From the NCBI GenBank assembly GCA_027031305.1, contig JALVRJ010000391.1, positions 1-8,811 on the forward strand: 8,811 bases of DNA. The letters run 5' to 3'. The notes under the pieces are model-generated. The model had not been told where the DNA came from, did not search any database, and saw only the letters and a program-made list of their open reading frames with translations. The stretch is from Hyphomicrobiales bacterium (lineage in GTDB: Bacteria; Pseudomonadota; Alphaproteobacteria; Rhizobiales; Aestuariivirgaceae). Positions 1-5,621 of the stretch are shown in pieces. The translations under genes and the position numbers were made by a program. The stretch's first letter is position 1, and each line of letters begins with the position of its first letter.

Positions 1-1142
1 ACGGTCCGGTGGGCGCCTACTTCCTCCATCTGAAGACCTACACCCAGAACGCCTATGGCGAGGAATACGAGTCCCACTGGTACGACGAGCTGAAGAAGAT
101 GGTGGGCGAGTACATCGACCACCATCCGGTGCCCACCTGCCTGCGCAACCACGCGCTGATTCGCGAGGTGCTGGCTGGCCGCGGCCCGATCCACATGGTC
201 ACCATGCATTCCTTCCAGGATCCGCACCTGGAGGAGGTGGGCTGGCACAACTTCCTCGGCATGACCGTTGGTCAGGCCGTCCTGTGGGCCGCTACCGACC
301 TCGATCCGAAATGCGAGAACCCCGAGCTGACCACCTCCGAACCCTATGTGATGGGTTCACACGCCACCGCCTGTGGTGCCTGGTGCTCCGGCCCGGAGGA
401 CATCTCGCCGCCCGAATACTTCTGGGGCTACAACCGCATGACCACGGTCCACGGTCTGTTCGGTGCCGGCGACGCCTGTGGCGGCACCCCGCACGCCTTC
501 TCCTCCGGTTCCTTCACCGAGGGCCGTCTGGCGGCCAAGGCGGCCTGCCAGTATATCGACGATGGCAAGGCCGAGGGCATCGTCGTCTCCGAGCGGCAGA
601 TCGAGGAGCTGCGCGAGAAGATCTACAAGCCGCTGGAGAACTACAAGGTCTGGCGCAACGAGATCGTCGCCGGCACGGTCAGCCCGACGGTGCTGCTGCC
701 CAAGCAGGGGCTCATCCGGATGCAGAAAATCATGGATGAATACTGCGGCGGCGTCAGCATGCAGTACATGACCAACGAGAAGCTGCTCAACTACGGCCTG
801 AAGAAGCTGACACTCCTGAAGGAAGACATGGAAATGCTGGCGGCTTCCGACCTCCACGAGCTGCTGCGCTGCTGGGAGCTGCACCACCGCGTGCTGACTT
901 CCGAGGCGGTCATGCACCATACGCTCTTCCGCAAGGAGACGCGTTGGCCGGGTTACTACTACCGCGGCGACCATCTCTACCTCGACGACGAGAACTGGCA
1001 CGTTCTCACCGTCTCCCGCCGCGATCCGAAGACCGGCGAGTGGACCATGGAGAAGGCGCCGCTGTATCACATCGTCGGCGACGTCGAGGAAGGCTACCAG
1101 AAGAAGAAGGCGGAAAAGGAAGGCAAGAAAAAAGCCTCCTGA
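1..1142 (+). CDS. aprA: Adenylylsulfate (APS) reductase alpha subunit, C-terminal part (5' truncated by window edge)
   Basis: AprA is the FAD-binding catalytic subunit of dissimilatory APS reductase. It interconverts sulfite plus AMP and APS in the cytoplasm; in sulfur oxidisers it runs in the sulfite-oxidising direction, with electrons passed through AprB. The frame is open from base 3, so about 379 residues of a protein usually a little over 600 residues long are visible. Diagnostic stretches are SEPYVMGSHA, SGPEDISPPEYFWGYNRMTT, GLFGAGD and GGTPHAFSSGSFTEGR; the His in the last should correspond to the active-site His of the family. Further on come VAGTVSP, YCGGVSMQYMTN, LTSEAVMHHTLFRKETRWPG and RRDPKTGEWTMEKAPLYHIV. 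The CGAWCSGPED and GGTPHAF wording resembles sulfur-oxidiser AprA. The protein ends in a Lys-rich tail of about 20 residues. aprB is expected upstream, outside the window. Identity is very secure; lineage and direction are inference. Confidence 0.96.
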   Translation, partial: GPVGAYFLHLKTYTQNAYGEEYESHWYDELKKMVGEYIDHHPVPTCLRNHALIREVLAGRGPIHMVTMHSFQDPHLEEVGWHNFLGMTVGQAVLWAATDLDPKCENPELTTSEPYVMGSHATACGAWCSGPEDISPPEYFWGYNRMTTVHGLFGAGDACGGTPHAFSSGSFTEGRLAAKAACQYIDDGKAEGIVVSERQIEELREKIYKPLENYKVWRNEIVAGTVSPTVLLPKQGLIRMQKIMDEYCGGVSMQYMTNEKLLNYGLKKLTLLKEDMEMLAASDLHELLRCWELHHRVLTSEAVMHHTLFRKETRWPGYYYRGDHLYLDDENWHVLTVSRRDPKTGEWTMEKAPLYHIVGDVEEGYQKKKAEKEGKKKAS

Positions 1143-1166
1143 TCCATCCTCTTCACACGCACATTC

Positions 1167-1193
1167 GCCGGAAGCGCTTCCCGCGCTTCCGGC
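1167..1193 (+). terminator. Stem-loop just after aprA (11-bp perfect stem, no T-tract)
   Basis: GCCGGAAGCGC (1167-1177) pairs perfectly with GCGCTTCCGGC (1183-1193) around a TTCCC loop, 24 bases after the aprA stop. No run of T follows, so it is not a classical intrinsic terminator. It could protect the 3' end of the aprA message, or partly end transcription so that the genes behind it are made at a lower level. Confidence 0.6.
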
Positions 1194-1220
1194 ATGATTA
1201 TGTGAATGGAGTGTCTGAAC

Positions 1221-1631
1221 ATGACGGGCGACGCCAACGTGCAAGACCTGAAGAAGGAAAAGGCCAGTCAGCCGGAGGGAATGAACATCACCGAGCTGTC
1301 GGACGAGGAAATCCGCGCGGTGGCCGACCAGTATTGGGAACACCTCATCAAGATGTCCAACGAGGCCAACTACGGCGAGTTCGTGCGCTATTTCTCTCGC
1401 GAATTCGCCCTGGCCATGAACACCGTGGTCGTCAATCACCAGTTCGCCAACAGCGAGCTGGCCCGTCATCTCGACGAGAATTTCGACTTTCTGGGCATCA
1501 TTCGTCGCGGTCAGCACGTGACCGTGCTCTATCGCCAGCGCTGCACCGTCAAGGAGGGCGAATGGCTGGGCCGGTTGGTGCTGGGCTTCGAGGACGGTAA
1601 GATCAAGATCTTCGGCGCTTCCATATTCTGA
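1221..1631 (+). CDS. Uncharacterised small protein, probable NTF2-like fold, downstream of aprA
   Basis: This is a 136-aa soluble protein with no signal peptide or membrane segment. I do not recognise a named family. The predicted pattern is a charged disordered N-terminus (residues 1-25), helices around DEEIRAVADQYWEHLIKM and EANYGEFVRYFS, then alternating strands in the second half (VTVLYRQRCTV, GRLVLGFEDGKIKIFGASIF). This is the usual alpha-then-beta layout of NTF2/SnoaL-like proteins, but the fold is inference. The start at 1221 is preferred because GGAG at 1208-1211 lies 9 bases upstream. An in-frame ATG at 1206 overlaps that site, and ATG 1281, just behind GGAGGGA, is a later alternative. 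It lies 78 bases after aprA and 30 bases before the SlyD-like gene, so it is likely co-transcribed with at least the latter. The function is unknown; its position suggests a role linked to APS reductase. Confidence 0.85.
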   Translation: MTGDANVQDLKKEKASQPEGMNITELSDEEIRAVADQYWEHLIKMSNEANYGEFVRYFSREFALAMNTVVVNHQFANSELARHLDENFDFLGIIRRGQHVTVLYRQRCTVKEGEWLGRLVLGFEDGKIKIFGASIF

Positions 1632-1661
1632 TCGTCAACCACAGCGTGGAGAGACCGACCG

Positions 1662-2210
1662 ATGTCCGAGCCCGACGACAATGCGAAGAGCGCGCCCGAA
1701 GGCGAGAAGATCGAGGACGGCAAGCTCGTGGAGCTGAAATACCGCTTGCTGGACGCCCAAACCGGGCAGGTGCTCAGCACGGTCGAATTCCCGCTCAACT
1801 ACATCCACGGCCAGAACGAGATCCTGATGCCGCAAATCATGGATGAGCTCGAGGGCAAGCGCGCCGGCGAGGTCATCGAGTTCGAAATTCATGGAGACGA
1901 TCTGTTTGGGCCGCGTGACGAGAGCCTCGTCGTCGTTGAGCGTCCGGAGAACGTACCGGAGGAATATCGCAAGGCTGGCCTGCAAATCATGATGCAGAAC
2001 GACAAGGGCGACGTGCGCCCCTTCTATGTCACCTACCTCGATGACGAAAAGATCATCATCGATGGCAACAGCCCGTTCTCTGGCCGCGAACTGAAGTTCG
2101 TGCTGGAGATTCTTTCTGTGCGCGAGCCAACGCCGGAGGAAATCGAGGCGGGTGGCATCGTGCAGCCCGAGCTGGACAACCTGCCCGGCAAGAAGGTGCC
2201 GCTGAACTGA
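1662..2210 (+). CDS. FKBP-type peptidyl-prolyl cis-trans isomerase, SlyD-like, altered active site
   Basis: SlyD-type FKBPs are cytoplasmic chaperones that isomerise X-Pro bonds and bind unfolded clients through an insert-in-flap domain. This 182-aa protein follows SlyD along its length: GKLVELKYRLLDAQTGQVL (residues 20-38), LNYIHGQNEILMPQIMDELEGK (46-66), a flap insert at about 93-134, and the signature IDGNSPFSGRELKF (133-146) with VREPTPEEIEAGG (153-165). Three differences from E. coli SlyD stand out: AYG of the active site is LFG (Tyr to Phe), DGNH is DGNS, and the metal-binding HGH is AGG. The His/Cys-rich tail is absent. Nickel handling is therefore unlikely, and isomerase activity may be reduced. 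GGAGAG at 1648-1653 precedes the ATG. A gap of only 30 bases from the previous gene supports one transcript. The family is secure; a link to Apr assembly is inference. Confidence 0.9.
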   Translation: MSEPDDNAKSAPEGEKIEDGKLVELKYRLLDAQTGQVLSTVEFPLNYIHGQNEILMPQIMDELEGKRAGEVIEFEIHGDDLFGPRDESLVVVERPENVPEEYRKAGLQIMMQNDKGDVRPFYVTYLDDEKIIIDGNSPFSGRELKFVLEILSVREPTPEEIEAGGIVQPELDNLPGKKVPLN

Positions 2211-2231
2211 GTGGAAATGAGGGACATGCCC

Positions 2232-2258
2232 CGGCGCGGACGAAACACGCCCGCGCCG
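2232..2258 (+). terminator. GC-rich inverted repeat after the SlyD-like gene
   Basis: CGGCGCGG (2232-2239) and CCGCGCCG (2251-2258) form an 8-bp perfect stem with an 11-base loop, 21 bases after the stop codon. There is no T-run. It may be a weak or Rho-assisted terminator or a processing site. The rest of the 159-base spacer to the next small gene shows only that gene's ribosome-binding site. Confidence 0.4.
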
Positions 2259-2369
2259 AGGCGTCATGACGGGCCCGATGGCATTGCATCGCTGCCAAGC
2301 CCGTTGCAAAACGCCGGCGGGAGCTGGTAATAGAAGTGCGAGCGTAACTGCAAGCTGGAGGGAAAACAC

Positions 2370-2528
2370 ATGGGTAAGCCTGCTGATCCGGCCACTGTGC
2401 CGCCGTGCAAGGTGCGTTTCATGGAAACGCGCCCCCTGCCGAAGGACGAAAAGGGCTTCGCCGGCTTCGAGACCATCTGGGAGCCGTGGCACAAGGAAGC
2501 CGAATATACCATTCCGGAGCGTCCGTAA
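2370..2528 (+). CDS. Small 52-aa uncharacterised protein
   Basis: This short gene reads MGKPADPATVPPCKVRFMET, then RPLPKDEKGFAGFETIWEPW, then HKEAEYTIPERP. It is called as real for three reasons. A very strong Shine-Dalgarno sequence, GGAGGG (2357-2362), is well spaced before the ATG. The third codon positions are mostly G or C, as in the neighbours. A perfect 9-bp hairpin follows 31 bases after the stop. The product has one Cys, three Trp/Phe-rich positions near FETIWEPWH, many prolines, and no signal peptide or membrane segment. I do not recognise a family. It is the last gene of the co-oriented block after aprA, 159 bases behind the SlyD-like gene, and could be a small partner or regulator of that system. 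That role is only a guess from position. Confidence 0.7.
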   Translation: MGKPADPATVPPCKVRFMETRPLPKDEKGFAGFETIWEPWHKEAEYTIPERP

Positions 2529-2559
2529 GGCACAGCCGGAAATACGATGTTTTCGTGCG

Positions 2560-2581
2560 GGGCCACCCTTGTGGGTGGCCC
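2560..2581 (+). terminator. Stem-loop terminator-like hairpin after the 52-aa gene
   Basis: GGGCCACCC (2560-2568), loop TTGT, and GGGTGGCCC (2573-2581) form a 9-bp perfect stem. The sequence after it (CGTTCGCATTGG) has only scattered T residues, so termination is probable but not classical. It marks the likely end of the aprA-side block before a more AT-rich promoter region. Confidence 0.6.
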
Positions 2582-2646
2582 GTTCGCATTGGTGTTCAGG
2601 AAATAGGCAAGCTTAATTTTTGGGCAGCCTGCTGGATGAATCTCAA

Positions 2647-2675
2647 TTGCCTTAATCGCGGTTAACATATAGAAT
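2647..2675 (+). promoter_or_regulatory. Sigma70-like promoter for the CBS-domain gene
   Basis: TTGCCT (2647-2652, four of six matches to TTGACA) and TAGAAT (2670-2675, five of six matches to TATAAT) are separated by exactly 17 bases, in an AT-rich patch that contrasts with the GC-rich surroundings. The spacer includes the near-palindrome TTAATCGCGGTTAA (2652-2665), a possible operator. Transcription would start near 2682 and give a leader of about 110 bases before the gene. Confidence 0.55.
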
Positions 2676-2793
2676 TTCCTTCATATTCAAGTGGCCTTGC
2701 AACGCTTTGCCGGCCCGGGGGGAGGGCGGTCGCATCGGCAACAAGGGCGGACAAGGCCCGGTCATTTCGCACAGCCCACAGGGAGGAGAGAGC

Positions 2794-3237
2794 ATGAAGA
2801 TACGCGAATTCCTTGAAACGCAGCAGCACACGCTTGTTGCTTGCCGCCGCGCTGACACGCTGCAGAGCGCCGCCATGCTGCTGCACTCCAATCACATCGG
2901 CGCCATGCCGGTGCTGGACGTCGACGGCAAGCTGGTCGGCATACTTTCCGAGCGCGATATCGTGTCTGCCATATCCCAGCGCCCGCAACAGCTCATGCAG
3001 CTCAGGGTGGGCGACATCATGTCGGCCCCGCCCGTCACCTGCACCGAAGATGACGACATGTGCGACGCCATGCGCGTCATGCTTAGCCACAAGTTCCGCC
3101 ACCTGCCCATCGTCAACGCCGTCGGCGAGTTGCGCGGAATGCTCTCCATTCGAGACTGCCTGGCCATGCAGCTGCGCGACAAGGAGCTGGAGGCCAACGT
3201 GCTGCGCGACAGCTTCATCGCCGCCCGCTACAGCTGA
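2794..3237 (+). CDS. Stand-alone two-CBS-domain protein
   Basis: This 147-aa cytoplasmic protein is made almost wholly of a tandem CBS pair (a Bateman module). The first repeat is at about residues 5-60, with GAMPVLDVDGKLVGILSERD. The second is at about 73-127, with VGDIMSAPPVTC, FRHLPIVNAVGELRGMLSIRD. Such modules bind adenosine nucleotides such as AMP, ATP, NAD or S-adenosylmethionine and act as energy or redox sensors, often on a partner protein; the ligand cannot be read from the sequence. The start at 2794 is chosen because GGGAGGAG (2781-2788) lies just upstream. The frame is open for 29 more codons to 2707, but that stretch is leader-like. It has its own promoter and is convergent with hemN. 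An adenylate sensor beside an AMP-using sulfite oxidation gene is suggestive, but no direct link is visible. Confidence 0.92.
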   Translation: MKIREFLETQQHTLVACRRADTLQSAAMLLHSNHIGAMPVLDVDGKLVGILSERDIVSAISQRPQQLMQLRVGDIMSAPPVTCTEDDDMCDAMRVMLSHKFRHLPIVNAVGELRGMLSIRDCLAMQLRDKELEANVLRDSFIAARYS

Positions 3238-3366
3238 TACCAGATTGCGTAATGTCTGACTGGTGAGACTGCCCCGCGCCCCCACCCAAGCCCTTGTTTT
3301 TCATGATTTGGGGGTTGGGTGGGAGCGCGGGGCTTCTGCGTGGTTCTTTATGCATTCTGGTATCAG
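3234..3366. repeat. 133-bp imperfect palindrome between convergent genes (bidirectional terminator or MITE-like element)
   Basis: The outer arms CTGATACCAGA (3234-3244) and TCTGGTATCAG (3356-3366) are perfect inverted repeats, and 18 of the outer 21 positions match. The inner stem pairs GCCCCGCGC (3271-3279) with GCGCGGGGC (3325-3333), CCCACCCAA (3281-3289) with TTGGGTGGG (3315-3323), and CCC (3291-3293) with GGG (3311-3313). Single mismatches separate these blocks, and the loop is a T-rich 17 bases. The stop codons of the CBS gene (3235-3237) and hemN (3365-3363) lie symmetrically in the two outer arms. It very likely ends transcription in both directions. The terminal-repeat layout could also be that of a small nonautonomous mobile element, although no target duplication is evident. 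Confidence 0.75.
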
Positions 3367-4721
3367 ACCGCCTTCGCGTGGCGCTGCGGCTTGGGCTGGT
3401 AATGGGCGTCGAAGGCGGTGCACACCGTGCGCACGAACAGGCGGCGCTCCTCCGGGACCTCGACCACGCCACTCTCCTCGTCGACCCGGCAAAGGCCATC
3501 CGCCGCCAGGGGCTCCAGCCGCCTGTAGGCGTCTTCCAGCATGGCCGGGTCGAAGCCGTGCCGGCGCGCGATGGCTCGCGGATCGGCGCGCAGAAAGCAC
3601 ATGAGCTTCTCGATGATCTCACCACGCATCCTGTCCTCCGCCGTCAGCGCCAGCCCGCGGTCGATGGCCAGCCGTCCTTCGGAAATGGCGCTGGCCCATT
3701 TCGCCATGTCGCGCGCCGATTGCGCATGGCCCTGGGGCAGAGAGGAAATGGCCGAACACCCGAACCCGATCAGCGCATCTGCCGGATCCACCGTGTAACC
3801 CTGGAAATTGCGGCGCAGGGTGCCTTCGTGCAGCGCCGCCGTCATCGGGTCGTCATTGCGCGCGTAATGGTCGAGCCCGATGGCCGTATAGCCATGTTGC
3901 TGCAACGTCTCGCCGATGGCCAGGGCCTGTTCGTAGCGCGCCTCTATGCCCGGCAGGTCCTCCTCGCGGATCATCTTCTGGTGCTTCTTGAACCACGGCA
4001 CGTGCGCGTAGCCGAACACGGCGATGCGGTCGGGTTTCAGGCCGGCTGCAAGCCGCGCCGACTCGACCACCGACTCCACCGTCTGCCCCGGCAGGCCATA
4101 CATCAGGTCGAAGTTAACCGCCTCGATACCCGCCTCGCGCAGGTTCTGCACGCACTGTGCCACCATGTCGTAGGGTTGAATGCGGTTGACCAGCCGCTGC
4201 ACCCGCTCATTGAAGTCCTGAACGCCGAAACTGCCACGATTGAAGCCCATTCCGGCCAGCGCGAAGGCCTTCTCGCGGCTCATGGTGCGCGGATCCATTT
4301 CCAGGGCGATCTCCGCCTCCTCGGCGAAGCCGAACAGGGTGCGCACCCGCTCTACGATGCGCCTCAGGTCCTCGTCCGCGAGATAGGTGGGCGTGCCGCC
4401 GCCAAAATGAAAATGCCGCACCCGCCCCTTCGGCCCCTTCAGCATGGGCGCGGTCAGCTCTATCTCGCGCAGCAGGTTCTCGGTATAGCGCGCGGCGCGC
4501 TCGTAGGTGTTGGGAATCGTGGTGTGACAGCCGCAATACCAACACATCTGACGGCAGAAGGGGATGTGCACATAGACCGAAAGGCTCGCCTCCGCAGGCA
4601 GCTCTCCGAGCCAGGAAACCCAGGTTTCCGGCGTGAAGTCGCTGGCGAACTGCACCGCCGTGGGATAACTGGTGTAGCGCGGCACGTCCTGCAGGGCATA
4701 TTTCTTCAGCCGTTCATCCAT
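3363..4721 (-). CDS. hemN: Oxygen-independent coproporphyrinogen III oxidase
   Basis: HemN is a radical-SAM enzyme that oxidatively decarboxylates coproporphyrinogen III to protoporphyrinogen IX in heme synthesis without oxygen. The 452-aa protein has the full HemN layout. It begins with the RYTSYPTA motif (residues 15-22), then VYVHIPFC with the iron-sulfur triad Cys56-Cys60-Cys63 (CRQMCWYCGC), FGGGTPT (106-112), EMDPRTMS, FGVQDFNERVQRLVNRIQ, DLMYGLPGQT, YAHVPWFKKHQ and the RNFQGYTVD region, and ends in the HemN-type C-terminal domain. These features separate it from HemW, which lacks RYTSYP and the CGC arrangement. It lies 75 bases downstream of rdgB on the same strand, probably in one transcript. 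No clear FNR-type box (TTGAT-N4-ATCAA) was found nearby. The start has an upstream GGGGAG, rather far at 12 bases. The stop lies inside the palindrome. Confidence 0.95.
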   Translation of the reverse strand: MDERLKKYALQDVPRYTSYPTAVQFASDFTPETWVSWLGELPAEASLSVYVHIPFCRQMCWYCGCHTTIPNTYERAARYTENLLREIELTAPMLKGPKGRVRHFHFGGGTPTYLADEDLRRIVERVRTLFGFAEEAEIALEMDPRTMSREKAFALAGMGFNRGSFGVQDFNERVQRLVNRIQPYDMVAQCVQNLREAGIEAVNFDLMYGLPGQTVESVVESARLAAGLKPDRIAVFGYAHVPWFKKHQKMIREEDLPGIEARYEQALAIGETLQQHGYTAIGLDHYARNDDPMTAALHEGTLRRNFQGYTVDPADALIGFGCSAISSLPQGHAQSARDMAKWASAISEGRLAIDRGLALTAEDRMRGEIIEKLMCFLRADPRAIARRHGFDPAMLEDAYRRLEPLAADGLCRVDEESGVVEVPEERRLFVRTVCTAFDAHYQPKPQRHAKAV

Positions 4722-4796
4722 GGTCCCGTTCTACTCCCCGGCACTCGCCCCGCCAATGCGCCCGAGCGCTGTTTTCCATCATTTAATGCAAGCACT

Positions 4797-5423
4797 TCAG
4801 GCGCCCTCGCGCGCCGCCGCCAACGCCGCCAGCAATTTCTCGAAGGCCCGCGCCCGGTGGCTCATGGCATGTTTCTCGCGCGGATCCATTTCCGCGAAGG
4901 TGACATCGTGCCCCTCGGGCACGAACATGGGGTCGTATCCGAAACCCTTGTCGCCGCGCGGTGGCCACACAAGATGTCCGTGAACCTCGCCGCGAAAGGT
5001 CTCCGATTGGCCATCGGGCCAGGCAAGCGCCAGCGCGCACACGAAATGCGCCTTGCGCTGCTCGGGGCTGTGCGCACCCCTTTCATGCAGCTTGCGCTCG
5101 ATCGTTTCCATCGCCTTGCGGAAATCCTTTTCCGGTCCGCCCCAACGCGCCGAGTGAATGCCCGGCGCCCCATCGAGCGCGTCGACGCACAGGCCGGAAT
5201 CGTCGGCCAGCGCCACCAGGCCCGCCCCCTCGGCCGCCGCGCGCGCCTTGATGATGGCGTTTTCCTCGAAGGTTTCGCCCGTCTCCTCGGGTTCCGGCAG
5301 GCCCAGCTCGGCGGCGGAGACGGCATGAAGGCCCAGCGGCCGCAACAGCTCTCCGATCTCGCGCACCTTGCCCGGATTGTGCGAGGCGATGACGATTTTG
5401 CTGCCCGGTGGCAACGGCCTCAT
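4797..5423 (-). CDS. rdgB: RdgB/HAM1-family XTP/dITP pyrophosphatase
   Basis: The enzyme hydrolyses dITP, ITP and XTP to monophosphates plus pyrophosphate, keeping deaminated purines out of DNA and RNA. At 208 aa it is the usual family length and is complete. Visible motifs are the N-terminal ASHNPGK nucleotide-binding strand (residues 13-19), [10 protein letters not shown] (51-60), the metal and catalytic region [10 protein letters not shown] with [12 protein letters not shown] (74-96), [11 protein letters not shown] (157-167) and [11 protein letters not shown] (187-197). The start at 5423 is fixed by GGGAGG, 7 bases upstream on the minus strand; the frame continues upstream to 5522, but that part looks non-coding. 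The sequence resembles alphaproteobacterial RdgB proteins. It precedes hemN, and a promoter candidate lies about 90 bases upstream. Confidence 0.95.
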   Translation of the reverse strand: MRPLPPGSKIVIASHNPGKVREIGELLRPLGLHAVSAAELGLPEPEETGETFEENAIIKARAAAEGAGLVALADDSGLCVDALDGAPGIHSARWGGPEKDFRKAMETIERKLHERGAHSPEQRKAHFVCALALAWPDGQSETFRGEVHGHLVWPPRGDKGFGYDPMFVPEGHDVTFAEMDPREKHAMSHRARAFEKLLAALAAAREGA

Positions 5424-5487
5424 GCCCAAGCCTCCCGCTTGTTGATGGTGAATGCGTGCGAAGGCACGGATACACGCGGGACAACGC

Positions 5488-5511
5488 GGCCGCACACGCG
5501 TGATTGCGGCC
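5488..5511. repeat. Inverted repeat at the predicted rdgB transcription start
   Basis: GGCCGCA (5488-5494) and TGCGGCC (5505-5511) pair perfectly. The 10-base loop contains the palindrome CACGCGTG. On the plus strand it is followed by ATTGTTTT, making it terminator-like in that direction, but no plus-strand gene ends here. On the minus strand it would form the very start of the rdgB leader or serve as an operator. Confidence 0.45.
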
Positions 5512-5539
5512 ATTGTTTTCACGCTTCGCGGATTGTCAA
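5512..5539 (-). promoter_or_regulatory. Promoter candidate for rdgB-hemN
   Basis: On the minus strand a perfect TTGACA (5539-5534) is followed after 16 bases by AACAAT (5517-5512, four of six matches to TATAAT). Transcription would start near 5505, about 80 bases ahead of rdgB. A hairpin sits exactly at that start region. The -35 box is strong and the -10 box moderate. Confidence 0.5.
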
Positions 5540-5621
5540 TGCAGAAATCAGGCTGCCGAAAGGCGCCAGTCAGCCGCCGGCGGGCACAAGGCCTCCGGGT
5601 GCGGTCCGGACAAGGCCCCTC

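Noticed and set aside
357..1517. 386-codon minus-strand frame opposite aprA and the next gene
   Set aside because: It is antisense to the confidently identified aprA and spans an intergenic hairpin. It shows no ribosome-binding site or family motif.
2218..2328. 36-codon frame beginning ATGAGGGACATG after the SlyD-like gene
   Set aside because: It has no properly spaced ribosome-binding site, overlaps the GC-rich inverted repeat, and its peptide is Arg/Pro-rich without coding character.
1635..2492. 285-codon minus-strand frame opposite the SlyD-like and 52-aa genes
   Set aside because: Its composition (Leu, Val, His, Asp-rich) is a reverse-complement image of the real genes, and no motif is recognisable.
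2707..2793. Upstream extension of the CBS-domain protein
   Set aside because: It is Gly/Arg-rich leader sequence lying between the promoter and a strong ribosome-binding site directly before the ATG at 2794.
4722..4796. FNR or anaerobic regulator box upstream of hemN
   Set aside because: Searched because hemN is often under oxygen control; no TTGAT-N4-ATCAA-like sequence was found here or in the spacer upstream of rdgB.
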